Notes: generated by a model from the sequence alone, not told the origin. DNA of 64,000 bases from Leptobrachium leishanense (GCA_009667805.1 CM019065.1:14768952-14832951); one strand, 5' to 3'; counted from the stretch's first letter, positions 10,481-25,400 are shown. Numbers and translations: made by a program.

Positions 10481-13400
10481 GCAGCTCAAAGAAGACGAGT
10501 CAACGCAATGGAAATGTTTTCTGACTATGAGCCGCCATCCACAGAGCATTATGTCACATTACAGGAAAGTATGATGAAAGGTAGGTTGTTTTATTTCATT
10601 TTTTTACATGTATACGTTTAGAAATTAAGCTTATTAGTGAGCAGGGCCCTCTCCAAGTCCTGTCTCTGCTCATCCATGTCTTGCCCTAATATGCTGTAAC
10701 TCCTGTGCGACACTGCTGTATATGTTGGCGCACTCCTCCACTGCGCTGTCTACAGTCTCTATACCAGGGATTTTAAAGTCTGCCCTTCCCGCAGATGTTT
10801 TTGATCTACAACTCCCATGTTTTTCTGGCCATCTATGGCATTCAAAGTATTTTGAGAATTGTAGGCCGTGTTTATCGGGGGGGGGGGGGGAGAGGGGTGC
10901 AGATTTTGATATCCCTGCTCTATAGTAATGTTTTCTTCCTATCGCTCTTATTTTGACAATATCTTACCTTGCCATAAACCTCTTCTTATTTTTCCACCTA
11001 CCTTCACCTCCTCACGTGGTTTTCTTTGCATCCTCTCTACTTCATTTCCCCCCCCCTTCTCGCACACAATGCATTTTTAACACACTATTGCTCATACTCC
11101 TTGTGACGGAACCGTTCTCTTCCGCATGTCCTGACTCTCCAGACACCCCTTCGTTGCGGTCAGCCTGGCTACTGGGAGCGCTGTCCTCAGCGCCTCGAGC
11201 AGCTTGACCCGCCTGCTTCTGTTCCTCTGCCCTGGAGCCGTTAGGAATTTCCAGAAGGCCGCTCTCTTCCTTCTGAGGTTGAGTGTGGAGTGTAGCGTAG
11301 TTTGAAATAAAACACCAGACGCGGCTGTATTTTTTTAAAACAGGATCCTCCCTCTCCTCCCGAACAAAAACGCCACCATTTATGCTGAAATCCAACAGTC
11401 ATAATTTGCATAAATGACGCACCTCGTCCTACCAATAGACTAATTACATTATGTCAGATGGGTATTTACAATAAACATTCTTTACATTCTTTAGCCTGTA
11501 GCTCACACAACATTTGCATAATCCATTGTTCTATCACAGATTTCTTGAATTAAACATGCAGCCAGATAAGGGGGAAAGCCCGGTTGCATAAATTACACCG
11601 CAGTAAAGCTTGTTTACTGGCTATACAAAAACACATTTACCTTCAGGAATATAAGTATATTTAAAACTAAAGTTACGCCATTTTACACTTAACTAATTTA
11701 AACTAAAACCAAATGATGTATTATATATTTAAAAACACTCTATAAATTGAACATAAAGTCTCTTGGGGTTTGAAGCATGGAGCGTTACATCAGCTCCATG
11801 ACACTCCTGACCCTCTCCCATTCACAAGAACACTACCCTGACATCCAAGATACATTCCCACCTCTTGCTCTGGTCATTCATTCATCTTTTTACAGCAGGA
11901 TAGGTCTCCCCAATCACCCCCGCCAGCCTGCAACACTCAACCTAATTTTCTCTAATTTATGCTACTTTATGCTCCCCCTCCAATATCTCTGCCTGTTTTC
12001 ATGCCACCCCACTCACACTGATCATCCTCTCCTGACATGTGAGCTCAATATATTTTGCATCCAACAATGTGAATCTAAGCCTCGCAGGAACCTCTGCTCT
12101 CTAGATATACAGCAGCTCTGTGACAATATCTTGTTGCCCCTCTCCTCAATTTCCGATCTCGCCTGTACCAACAAAGGAACCACACACTACAATGCTACTC
12201 TTTCCTCGATAAACTTGCTCCATCTAAACCCTGGTCCCTGAAAAGTAAACACTTCCAGCCCTGGTATACTAAATTATCCTGGCATCTTTAAAGATGTTCC
12301 CCCAATGCTGAGCGCTGCTTGAGAAAATCCAGCTCCATATCAGACTGTCTCCACTTTAAGATTGGCCCTCTTTTTAGCCATGCGAGCCCATTACAATGCC
12401 CTCTTTCATAATCCCAAATGCCTATTCAACACCCTCGAATTACAGTACTACTTTGTTCTTCGACCTGAATGACAACCTCTTAGCGAGTTTCTTCATTGAT
12501 CCAATAAAGTTTAGAAAAAAATGGTATATCCTTGCTGTCATACTCCTCCACTGGACTTGACTTGACATTCATGCTTGCTCTTCTTCATTTAGCTTCTTCC
12601 AATCAGTGACTGAGCAGGAGATCTCAAAGATCCTACTATCTTTTCACCCCTCGATCCCATCCCCTGACACCTTTTTTATTAAAACTATTTCAGCTTCTCT
12701 TGTTACTACCTCCCCATCTAACTACCTTCATATATCGCTACTCCCATTCACCTCCAAACTTCTTAAAGCTTGTGTACGCAATCACTGCTTGTGGGCCCAG
12801 ATGGGACCCCATGTCTGCCGTGCTGGAACGTGCGTGGAACGTCATGGGGATTCCCTCCCCAGTGTGGAGGACGCCACACGCATGTTCTGTTGTGTCCCTG
12901 CTCAGTCCCGATCTGGCTCCGAGGAAGGGGCTGCAGCCACAGCTGGCTGACATCCTAGATGTCAGCCCTCGCTGTGGGACCAGTGGTGTATTTAGGTTTT
13001 GTGCTGCCCTAGGCCTGACTAAACTCGTGCACCCCCTAATTTAAATTTGAGGCACCTCTTCCTGTCAAGGTCACACCTCTTCCTGGTTAATCCCCACCCT
13101 TCTTCTTTAAGCTCCGCCTTTTCCTCTCTTTATATTAAAAGTGGACACCAAGTGCCTACTTGTATATTTTGTATACCATTTCAAATGTATCTATTGAGAT
13201 AAATAAAATTATGAAATGTTTAAATTCAAGCATTTTTACAAAGAACCGCCATGCATGTCAAGTATACTGGATCACAGCCGCTCTAATTGGTTGAACAATA
13301 AAATCCACAGAAACGTGCACTGCATATGAGCATATCACAGAGCTGCACAGCAATAAAACCCACAGAAATGGGCACTGTGTATGAGCATATCAGAACTGCA

Positions 13401-16400
13401 CAGCAATAAAACTCACAGTAATGTGCAGTGTGTATGAGCGTATCCCAGCGCTCCAGGGCAATAAAACTCACAGTAATGTGCAGTGTGTATGAGCGTATCC
13501 CAGCGCTCCAGGGCAATAAAACTCACAGTAATGTGCATCACAGAATCCACAGCAATAAAACTCCCAGCAATGCTGTGTGTGTGTGTGTGTGTGTGTGTCA
13601 GCGTATCAGATTCCATAGCCATAAAACTCCCAGCAAACCGAGTGAATACGAGCACACAGCAATTATTTATTCTATATTTACCGGCTTCGTCCGTGGTAGG
13701 GCTGTGTGCAGAGTCAGCAGGGACTCTGTACGGACTCAGCAGGAGGTCCCTCCAGGCCACGTTAGGATCACGGCTGTGCATGTGCGTGGAGCCATCTTGT
13801 CAGCAGTGGGGTGCCACTGCCAGAGGGTGCACGTGGCTTTGAATCCCTTCCCAGTGGGTGTTCAGTCCAGAATAGAGTGAGTCCATGTTAACGAAAGGGC
13901 GGGCAGCTGCGTGCGTACGTGGTTTAGTCAGTCAGGTGGTACTGAGATTCAGTACCACCTGACTGGCCGGACCGAGTGACCTGCACGCACGCAGCCTCAC
14001 CAGGAGCCAGGCAGCTCAATGACAAATTTCTATCACTGCAGTGCTGGTTAAGGAAAGGTCCACTTTAAACAGCAGTAAGCAGACAGGGCTTCATATTCTG
14101 CTGATTACCCCCCCCCCTTTTACTGTCCTCTTCTCTCTCTGCACGCAAATCACATTCCCCTCTCCTAGAGCTGCAGCGGGGCAGGGGAGGAGCTATGGAG
14201 GGAGGAGAGGGGGATTTTTATTCTATTCGATTTTTATTCCGTATGCAAATGCCCTGCTCCGCTGCTCATTGCTTGAGAACACAGCTCAAAGCTGACACAC
14301 AGTGGCACCTCCTAGTACCCCCTAATGACACCCCAATAATCACTGGTACCTGGGGCGGCCCACCCCCTCCCTGCCACTCCCCTAAGTACACCACAGCTCT
14401 GCGATATGCTCACACACAAGTTTGGCGAACTGCCAGCAAGTACGGTGCTGTTTGAAGGCAGTGCAAATCCCCATAGAGAAGTAATGGTTAATCTATTCAG
14501 AGAACACCAAACCGCAGAGAAATGCCCTGATGTACGGTGGTTTCAATCAGCAGGTTTATTCAGGCGAACCCCATAGGTTTCAATGTTAAAAATATTCCCG
14601 TTTTTATGCAATATCTAATAAACCATTTATTATTTTAATCTGCAGTAAAAAGTCTTTATTGTTGTGTTTTGTACCTTTTTTTTTCAGCAAAATTCCCCCC
14701 CTTTTTTTTTTTTTTTTTTATAGCGGTTTTCTGTAACAGAACTTTTTATCAATCATAGGATCTTTATATGTAAATTCCAGACATTTTCATTCAGTAGTTC
14801 TTTTGAAAACAGCAGGCCATGGGTTTGCGGTGGCAGCATTCAGCGGCCGACTCAATGCACTTTGGGGACCCTGCGGTGAATGGTGAATTCACTGCAGGGT
14901 GGGGAAATTTTATTCTCCTAAGTGCAGGGAACTACAGAACACCAAAATGTTGGCATCATTTCGGTGCTCTGTGAGTAGCTCATTTAGTGGGGAGGTTTTT
15001 TGCTGCCCCCTGGAAAGTGAAAGCCTAGGCCTTGCCTACCCAGTACATACTTGAAAATTTGTGAAATCTCAATGTATCCTTCCTGGTAAAATACTTTGCC
15101 AAAGTAAAAAAAAAACAACCTTTTTTTTAGGGGTGGGGCCACCGGTGCAGGCTGCCGCCCCCTGGAAAGTGCCGCCCTAGGCCTTGTTGGCCTAGGCCAA
15201 AATACACCACTGTGTGGGACTGTCCCCTGGTCACAAACTGGGATTCCCCTGCCCAGCCTTTGGTTCCCCCCCCCCCCCTGTATCTCTGGATCCGTGCTGC
15301 ATCCTACAAGGACGGTCCAGGTGATATTGTAAAGGTGAGAGTCTGGCCTTTCCAATGCTACTCAACTTGACTAATGTATAAAAATGGGGGGGGGGGGATA
15401 TTTTTCTTTTCTAGAAGCAGCTGCATGTTTTTTCTCCCCGTTTTATAAAGTTAACAATGTCGCTGCAATAATTCATTTTTTTTTTTTTTTCCATTTATTT
15501 CAATATATTTTAACAGTTGCAATTATTTTAATAATATACTGTATTTTATATGTACTTTAAAGAAGTTTTAAATATAAATAATAAAAAAACCACCTTTTTA
15601 TATTGGTGTGGAGCTCTGATACGCTCATACACACCGCACATTACTGGAGGTTTCTTGCTGTGGAGCTCTGTAATGTGCAGTGTGTACAAGTATATCAGTA
15701 ATGTACAAAATCTTATAAACCTGAAAAGTGATTGGCAGTTTCCCACGCTTGCCACAGGGAACTTCTGTGCTGCGGCGCAGCCTTACCCTGCAATGAGTGA
15801 GTGATGTCCGTCACAGCAGAGCGGTGGCCATCTGTAAGTCTTGAGGAAGCACAATGGATTCCCTGATTTGCTGCTGGACCAGAGTGGATTTTAATAACTC
15901 CGTAAAATCATTTTTTTGAAAATTGTGTGAAGAAATAAATTCTTTAACACAACAATGTACATGTGAGTGTTATGTTGTGTGGGCATGGCACAAGGGGAGG
16001 GGCCCATGATCTTCTATTGCCCAGGGGAACCGTAAGTTGTCAATCCGCCCCTGCTTCTTCCCCATTTTTCTAACTCTGTTGGGTCGCCCTAAGGATCAGT
16101 ATTTGGCCTCCTCTTTTCTACCTATACTGCATCCCTCAAGAAACGCATCGCCTATATGGTGATGCCACACTAATTTATCTCTCCTCTCTCCTAGATCGTG
16201 TCACTGACTGCGTCTGCCTCTAACTAGATGGTCTCGCGCTTCTTGACACTAACTAATGATACTGAAATTCTTATCTTTATCTCCTGCCAGATAGAACCAC
16301 CCACTATCCATCTCTTTGCTTGTTAATTGGACGCAAGTCAAGCTCTTGGCATCACTTTTGACTCTGACCTTACATTTACTCCTCACATCCAGTGACCAAG

Positions 16401-19400
16401 TCATTGTCATTTAATCCTTTAAAAACATTGCTCATAGTCGTATCCGCTAGTGGTCGACCGATTTTATCGGTACTACCGATAATCGGGGCTGCTATTCAGG
16501 TTTTTCCCTGTTATCAGTATCTGAATGTTTCCTTGCCGATATATATATCTACCACTTACACGGATTTTGAGTGACAGCCCGGGGTCCTCGCGCTTGATTG
16601 GGGTTACAGCTCTATGTTGGGGTGGCGCTCGGGGCTCCGTGGCATGTGCTGTGATGGAGGCGGGGATCCTCGGTAGCGGATATGGTACATGGCTGGTTGG
16701 AGGACATGTGAGTGGCGGGTGCAGCACGGCGGAGGCATGGGGATCCCGGGGAGGATATCGGGCAGGTGAGAAGGCAGGGATGCACATTGAGGGCGGCGCC
16801 AGGCGAGGGCCCAGGAAATCATCATAGCCTTACACCACTTACCGGTGCTCTGCACCCATTAGCAGCCCTGCATGACCTGCTTCTTCCTGTGTCAGGGGGC
16901 TTCGGGAGCCCTGCAACTCTGTATCCCTGACTCCCTCCATCCATACCGAGCCCTGTGTCTCCCCATCACCGACCGCCCTGTGTCACCCACTCACCCACCC
17001 CAGTCTGTGCTTCATGGAAGCCGAGACTGCAATGCTGCCTGGACGGGCCAGCCCTGAAGGGTGACAACCAGCTATATGCACCCCTCCCAGGCTGTCACCC
17101 GGGACGGCCCGCCCCCGCTAGGTACGTCACTGCCCAAGATCTCCTTATACGCAAATATTAAAAAATCCAAAGCACTCCTGGTACCAAGCATTTCAAATAA
17201 GGGATGCTCATCCTATATGTTGTACATGCACACTACAAAGAGAACACCAATAGAAAGAAGAAACATTTCCAATTGGAGATGACTTGTTTATTTCTTGTGT
17301 TTGACACGTAATCCTTTATTTTTCCTCTCGTTAGGACTGCGGGAGCTGTACCTCGCGGAGTTACTCTGTGATGTCACCTTAGTGACTGATGTCAAAAGGT
17401 TTAAGTGCCACAGGTATGCCTTTTGAATCTATGACTCGATAAATAGTAGTCTGATTATTTCAGAAACACGGGAGATCATTCCTCTGGTTTAGAACTAGAT
17501 ATCAATCAAAAAATAATAATTCTATACCAAAAACACAATGGAAAAAAAATCCCTGCAACTTTCAAAAATACAAAGGGGTCACCCTATTGTAAATGTACTG
17601 TAATCCCTTTCAAGATTGTACAACAGCATTAAATCAGAATTTTTGAGAAAATATATATAAAAGGACAAAAAGAAAAAAATAATATAAATTTTGTGCAGCA
17701 ATAATAAAATTAACAAGATGTGTGTGTATGCTAGTGTAAATTATTGGTGTCACCAACTTTTTTCACCAGTGTCATCTTTAATAAATTTATGGCCATTCCA
17801 AACGTCTTGGAATAGTCAAAACCAGTCTGGTGAGCGAACGCTGTTCTAGAATGTCATGTCATTTTGATACAAGATTGATTGTATATCCCCCTCCTATACA
17901 TCATAAAACTGTACACTGAATAGATCTGATCGACTTCGTACATAATCTAAGCTGTTCTACACCACACTAAAATTTATGTTCTGTTGGCTTCAAAAACCAG
18001 AATGTGGACCTTCTAGGGTTGACGTTAATAGGGCAGTGGGAAAATAGACAGGGTATGAAATACATACAGGGTTATTCAAAGAGCTCTGAATTGTGGCTGA
18101 CAGGTAACCGAACAGTGAAATTCAGCGTACGGTTACCTTTCCTGGCCATTCGGCTATTCAGAGAGCAGGCAGTTCCTCAAATGTTGGCGAATTGCCTGCA
18201 CATACAGTGCCTGTTCGAGGGCAGTGAAATCCCCATAGAGAAGCAATGCTTCGTCTATTTGGAGAACACAAAACAGCTGAGAAAGGGTGCCAAAATGCCC
18301 TGCTATTCGGTGGTTTCATTCGACCGGTTTATTCAGGAGAATCCCATAAGCTTCAATGTTAAAAATATTACAGTTTTAATGCAATATCTAATAAACCGTT
18401 CATTTATAAAATTCTGCAGTAAAGAGTCTATTTATATATATATTTTTTTTTCCTTTTTGTTTTTTTGATATTTTAAGCATGTTTCGGGATTTGTTTTGCG
18501 AAAAATTCTTTTTTTTTTTTTTTCTAAATCGTTTATTCTTTTTTCTTTAACAGACCTTTTTATTATCATTCATTGGATCTTTTATATGTAAATTTCAGAC
18601 ATTTTCGTTTAGTAGTTTCTTTACAAACAGCGTTTCACTTTTCAAACATTCAAGCGTACGGTCTTTTTTTTCCACTCAATTTGTCTGCGGTGTCGGGTTT
18701 TTCCGGCGGCTGCTCTGCGCTCTGATCGGCTCCTGCTCGAGTTTCTCCGGCGTGTTCGGCGGGGTTACTCCAGATGTTTTTGCGGGTTTTGGTGTGCGTT
18801 CGCCGGGTTTTGCGGCAGCTTTTCCCTGCAGTACGACGGCCCTGTGGTGCTTGCTGAATACACCGCAGGGTCGCCCGAATGGGATCGCCAAATCGCACCG
18901 AATTGAAGAGCACGAAAAGTCACCGAACGCGCGGTGGCTTTTCGAATCTCTTTGAATAACCCTGATAGTGACACGTGCATGGAGAATTAAAAAATCTTGG
19001 ACCAATAAAGAGCTGGCACCACTTCAAAATTATTCAACAATAAAATATCAACACCTCCCTCACAGAACAGAAATGTTAGTGTGGTGTAGAACAACTTAGA
19101 TTATCAGATCGATTCCGTGTACGGTTTTATGACATGTAGAGGAGATATACATCGTCTCCATGCTATTCTACACTAAACTTGTTTCAAAAATAACATAATA
19201 TCCTAGAAGAGCGTTCACCAGACGGGTGCTGCCTATTCGAAGATGGATGGGAAGGGCATAAACGTATTAAAGAGGACATGCGCAGGACAAGTTGGTGGCA
19301 CCAATAAATTTACACAAGCCTATATGCACATCTTTTATTATATATATATATATAATTAATTTTTTTTTAATTCCATTCTACATGATTATAGTATATTCTC

Positions 19401-22400
19401 TCTGCCACCAGGGTTGTCCATGGAATGATCGAATTAGCTTTTTGACCCATCTATTTTTCTTTTGAAAAATGACGTAGCTCCTTGCTTTTTTGGAATGGAA
19501 TGAAATGACCTAAAATAGAAGTTTATTCTCTTAACAGCAAAAATATGAAAAAAATTGTCCTTTTTATAAGAGGATATAGAAATCCAGATATTCTCAGGCA
19601 GCCAGGAACAATGTAGTAAAGTTGCTTGAGAGTCTCCCGGAGTAGGCAACAGATCAATCTCATGCCAGCGTTGCATATAAAACATAAATGTAACAGACGG
19701 GGCCCCATAGTGTCACAAATATTAACACCTCTCATTATAAAACAAAATAGGCTCCTTACAATCTATCCAAGTTGGTTCCAAAAAAATGGAAACCCACATA
19801 AAGTGCTTGTCTAATATGCATATAGCTATGTAGCTCACGGGTGGTGACCACATCCATATCACCACAACAAACACCCACTCACGAAGCGGACTCCCCACAC
19901 TGAGAACAAGGATGTGCCTGGGAAGGAACTAATCCCGACCAAAGCGATGAATGTGTTGGATGACCATCAGTGGCCCACAGAGACTCTGTTGTCCAGCTCG
20001 TTCAACACTTTGTCGGGAGTACATCCAGTCCGGGTGTCCTTCGCTCATCATGGCTGAGGCTGAGTCTGCTTGCTCGAGAGTGTGTCCGTTGCTGTGAATA
20101 TCTGGACGCTGTTGGTACCCGTGAGCTAAGTGGCTGCTTATACTTTAAACAAGTGCTTTAAATGGCTTTCAGATTTTTTGTATTGTTTTGGAACTCGTAG
20201 GGATGCACGATACCAAGTACCGATACTTTTATTTAAGGTCATATGACCGCATTTCAATAACACCAGACCTCGTATAGAGTGCCCCCCAGCTCATAATGGA
20301 CCCGCTCACCTATTGCCCCCTGCGCTCTCCCAGCCAGGCTCCTCCGGCGTCTTTTTTTTAGAGCGACCGCAGGCAGAGGTTGTATCCCGGCCGCTCGTTG
20401 GGAACCACGTGCACAGCCGCAGTCACGTGACCTCCGTGAGGCTGGCAGCGCGCCAAACATTACGCCGGCAAGCCAGCCCAGCGCTGGCTTCCGGTATCGG
20501 TGGCCCCTGCAGGAGTACCAAGTAGTCGTGCAGGTCCCGGTATCGGCACCGATACCAATACTAGTATCGGTATCGGTGCATCCCTAGTTTTAAGTAGCCA
20601 ATTATTTTGCCTTATAATTGTTTGGTGCAATACGAGGCCCCCGTCTGTTGCGTTAATGTGTTACATGCAACGCTGGCACAAGATTAATCTGTTCCTGGCT
20701 GCCTGAGAGCCAGCAATGTTATAAAGCTAGATATACAGGTCTATTCACTAAATGCGAGACTCAGGAGAATTGGCAGAAGTGAAAATTCTAGGTCAAAATA
20801 ACCAAACCAGAAAAATTCTCCCATTTTATCTCCCTTTCCAAATTGGCTATTTGGCCTACATTGTGCTCTTCTCCTGCCAATTCTCCAGAGTTTCACCTTT
20901 TTGTTTGAAAAGACCTGATAGTATTTGGATTTCTATCAAGCAACTTGACAAAGACCATTGTTCACATTTATATTGTCTCGGAAATAACATCTATTTTGGA
21001 TTTTCATTGTAATTAATCAAGCTTTATGTCCTGGAAGAGGTAATGAGCTTGTTGAACGCATATTGTGTTTTTGGTTTTTGGTTTTTTTGCTTACATATTT
21101 TAATTTCTGCAGGATTGTTCTTGCTTCAGTCAGTCCTTACTTCCAAGCAATGTTCACCAGCACTCTGCAGGAGTCAAAGAGTGGCGAGGTTTTCCTCTTG
21201 GATATCTCCTCGACTACCATAGAGAGCGTGCTGCAGTTTATCTACTCTGGCGAAATCACTCTTGGCTTGGATTCTGCTAAGGAGCTGTTTGTGGTATCGT
21301 GTCGCCTGCAAATCCCCTCTTTGCAGGATCAATGTAGCAGGTAATATATCATTAGAAAATGTAATCATTTGGCAATGAAAAAGTACCATTTCCCTAAATC
21401 TTCGTAGCCAGAGAATGTATGCAAACCAGAGAATTTAAAGGGCATCTGTCATTATAAAATATACTGTATATAATGCAATCAACAAATCTAGGGAAAGCTG
21501 CCTATTTTAGGATTTTCCTGCTTTCACAGGTCAGTGATAAGGGCAAAGCCTCTGCTAATGATTGAATGACCGGAGTGTCCAAGATTTTATTGACTGGATA
21601 ATAAAAGATTTGTATTATTTCTGTTGCTCAGACAGAATTTCAGGCTTTAACTGAAAGGTACAGACAAGCTCTCTTAAAGCAACATTTAAATTACAATAAT
21701 GACCAACTTTTATTGAATTAATAATTCTACAAAGAGGAAGCCCTCCAGTCAGTGGCGTAACTAGAAACCTGAGGGCCCCGGTGCAAGAATCCATGAAGGG
21801 GCCCCCCCCCCCAAAATTTTTTCTATATTTTTACTTTTTTTTCTTGCAATATAAAAAAGATAGTATTGCCCCCAGCTCACGTGGAGATATATATTATATT
21901 ATATTATATTATTATATTATCTAATATATTAATTATTATTACTCTCTCCTCCTCTGTCTGCGGCCGTTTTTCTCCCTACGAGTGGCTGCCAGCATGCAGC
22001 TTGGCCGCTTGCCGGGAACCACCTGACCAGCGCAGCCACGAGATCGCCGGCTTCACGTGAACTCCGCAATCTCGTGCGCTGGTCAGGTGGTTTCCATCCC
22101 AGGCGAGCGACCAAGCTCCAAGCTGGTGGCCGGTCGTAGGGAGAGGAACGGCCGGCGGAGCTGCTCCCAGATTCCGGCGCTGATTGCTGGAATCTGGCGG
22201 CTGCCTGGGTCCCCCTCCAGTGGCAGAATGCCAGGACCCGGTCGCAGCTGCGACCCTGGTACTTCCGTCCCTGCGTCCAGTCTGTAGAGAGACCAGTTTA
22301 TTGAGCTACCAGCAACGATTCGGCTGCTAGAACAACTTCACTGAAGCTCCGTACCACTCAGTAGGCTCTGGTACAGAGCTTGAAAAAGGCTGTGGTTGCA

Positions 22401-25400
22401 GCCGAAATGTTGCTGCTAGTTGGATTTAAACAGAATGGAGTGCTGGATTCCTTCCTCTTCTGTTGAATTTCATGTGAAGTTTTAAAACAGAAGAATCTGT
22501 GTTCTGGGCGCCACCTAGTGGTTCCTTTCACAATTGTTCATGTGTTGAGGGTTAATTAACCCCTCAAGACCTTTTAAGAGCAGAAAAAAAAAAAAGCAGC
22601 AATAAAATTGTGAATATTTCTCACAGTAAGGCTAGGGTCAGACGAGCGCAGTGCGAACGCGCGTGCAGGCGCACTTAATCACGGCCGTAGTAGCAGCAAG
22701 TGCCAGGCAATGACGGCCAATATACGAAGTACGGTCGCACAAAAGTCCGGCTGCGCAACGCAAGTGGCAAACGAACGCATTTTTTCGATAACGTAAAACC
22801 GCTAGTACGGTTGTACAGAGTGCGCTGCGTCCGCTAGCGGCTTGTGTGCGTGAATTGGAGACGTCAGACGCTGCTAATGTCCGGCCAACATAACGTCCAG
22901 ATGCACAAAGTGTTTTATTGATGATCCGTACAAAATCACGGACGAAAATGCGCATCGTATGACCGCTATCGCGTACTCCGTGAAAAAATGCGTCCATTCG
23001 TTCGAACGCACTTTTTCACAGACAACGCGAAAATGCGTTCGTCTGACCCTAGCCTTAATCAGCAGCTTGTCCGTTCACTCGGGCTTATCCCTAGAACCCA
23101 GTTAGAAGCATAAATAGAGAAAAAATGTGGCGGGACAGGCGCTTCCTTCACAATGACAGGGATGTCCTCACTTAAATGACAGTTCTCCCCTCTGTTGGAT
23201 GAGTGTAAACCTCAAACAGAACAGAAAACAAAAATAATGGTACAGTATGTCAAGGCAGTATACTATTAAAATAAAGATAAGAGGATTGCACTCACATGGT
23301 GTGGTGTCTTAGTATCAGACACCAGATGTTTATAGCGGCTGGCAGAATTATGGAAGGAACGCCAGACTTCCCTTGGTGGTGCTCCAACGTCTGTGGTGGT
23401 CCTCCAATCTTTGGGTACTCCAAGAGCCTTGATGTTGTTTCAGTATCCGTTCCCCTGATCCTCAGCAGCAGTGTAGATCACAATCATGTGGGGTACAGCA
23501 GCCAGGAAACAGGAAGAATAGGGACAGCAAGCAAGGTATAATGGGATTTATTGGTATAAAATAATTAAAATAATCTTGGTACATCCAAACGCGTTTCGCG
23601 GTATGAAGCCGCTTCCTCAGTAGATGTCGCTCAGGACATCTACTGAGGAAGCGGCTTCATACCGCGAAACGCGTTTGGATGTACCAAGATTATTTTAATT
23701 ATTTTATACCAATAAATCCCATTATACCTTGCTTGCTGTCCCTATTCTTCCTGTTTCCTGGCTGCTGTACCCCACATGATTGTGATCTACACCGCTGCTG
23801 AGGATCAGGGGAACGGATACTGAAACAACATCAAGGCTCTTGGAGTACCCAAAGATTGGAGGACCACCACAGACGTTGGAGCACCACCAAGGGAAGTCTG
23901 GCGTTCCTTCCATAATTCTGCCAGCCGCTATAAACATCTGGTGTCTGATACTAAGACACCACACCATGTGAGTGCAACCCTCTTATCTTTATTTTAATAG
24001 TATACTGCCTTGACATACTGCACCATTATTTTTGTTTTCTGTTCTGTTTGAGGTTTACACTCATCCAACAGAGGGGAGAACTGTCATTCATGTGAAGTTT
24101 TGTCTGGCCGCTCCTTGGTTCTTAGAGCACTCATCTGACCAAGAACTGATTAAACTTGTGCACAACCCTTCATATGTTTATTGTGCATAAGTAACACAAT
24201 TATTGTTGGGGTTGAGTGTAATGGATTCATAGAAGTTCTCTGATTAATGAATTGCTGTTTTTCCTTTCCTCAGCTTTCTGATTAAGGCCCTTAACAGTGA
24301 AAACTGCTTATGGATGTACAAAATGGCTCATGGACATAACAACAAGAGCCTTCTTGAAGCAACTCTGCGGTATATCAGCTGTCACATAACCTCTGTTTCT
24401 GAAGCGGACGACTTTCTTCATCTGCACTTGACAGACTTGACCAAAATCCTTTCTGCAGACAGTCTGATGGTCCCTTCAGAGCATTTTGTGTACCAGTTGG
24501 CATGTCGATGGTGGGAATTAAACAGAAGTCACCACGCTTGTTTTCCGGAAGAACTTTTGAGAGTCATACGCTTGCCTCTCATGAGTCCACAGGAGCTGAG
24601 TGAAGTCGGGGAGTATATCGATTGGCAAGGACATATGAAGCACACAAAAGGCCTTGAGCTCCGTCAAGGTATGTTTGAAGAAAGAATAGTCTGCATGGAC
24701 CTTCGGGCCAGAGAAGACCTGCAGCTTAATGTTGAAGATTTCCAGCTTGACTCGTACGATCCAGTTTCTGGAGTTTGGGAGAAGATACCTTCACTGAAAT
24801 CCCTTATGTGTCCTGGATGTTTGACTGTAGGGCACTGTTTGTATGTAACTGGTGGAATACATCAAGACGATTCCTTTTCCAGCACACTTCACGTATATGA
24901 CTCTATAAGCAATGACTGGAAGCAGTTGCCATCTATGGGTGAATCCAGAGCAATGCATGGTTTTCTAGCTCACAATAGGAAGCTGTATGCAGTGGGTGGA
25001 TCGAATGTCAAGGGCATCATTGATTCAGTAGAATATTACAGCATTGATGACAACTACTGGGTCACGTTGTCCAATTTACCATTACCATTGTGTCGCTTTG
25101 CGTTTTCTCAGATTAACGATAAACACTATGTAATTGGTGGAGAGACCAATGGAAGAGACTGTGTAGAAGAACACCAAGGATTTCTTATATACAACACAAT
25201 AACTGATGTATGGAGCCTCTTCTCTCTTAATGTAGTGTGTTCATCAGCAGGTGCAGTGGCAAGTGACAATAAAATATTTGTGATAGGAGGTTGGACTAAC
25301 TCGGAGAAATCTACTTCGTGTATGATAGCCACTTCGCGGTGCTTTTGCATGGATCATTTAGGGCGACTATGTTCCACATGCCCGGTTCCATCACTTCCTG

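Larger units (their letters stand above)
12981..15212. mobile_element. hAT-type non-autonomous element with 8-bp duplication TGTGGGAC
   Basis: The ends are CAGTGGTGTATTTAGG and GGCCAAAATACACCACTG, inverted, with GCCCTAGGCCT also mirrored just inside both ends. The 8-bp direct repeat TGTGGGAC flanks it exactly (12973-12980 and 15213-15220), the hallmark of hAT insertion. No transposase is present. The inside holds a minisatellite (13270-13640), a GT microsatellite and pieces of other repeats, so it has collected later insertions. Confidence 0.88.
19390..21060. mobile_element. Second large inverted-repeat element, right arm split by two MITEs
   Basis: The left arm 19390-19720 is mirrored by 20600-20735 and 20918-21060. 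Shared words are GGCCCCATAG next to CAGACGG / CCGTCTGTTGCG, ATGCAACGCTGGCA versus TGCCAGCGTTGCAT, and AATAACATCTATTTTGGATT versus its mirror. The hAT-like element at 20198-20586 and the MITE at 20736-20917 are later insertions. Confidence 0.6.

Noticed and set aside
13283..13880. Several ORFs with repeated ...ERIPALQGNKTHSNV-type peptides
   Set aside because: They are translations of the minisatellite and the GT run; no known protein.
16525..17060. GC-rich ORFs that might be a CpG-island gene
   Set aside because: The region is bounded by repeat ends (TAGTGGTCGACCGAT, TACGTCACTG), and no splice or domain evidence was found.
23296..23967. Two identical ORFs of 81 codons on opposite strands
   Set aside because: A direct result of the 914-bp palindrome. 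No domain, and the frame is inside an intron.
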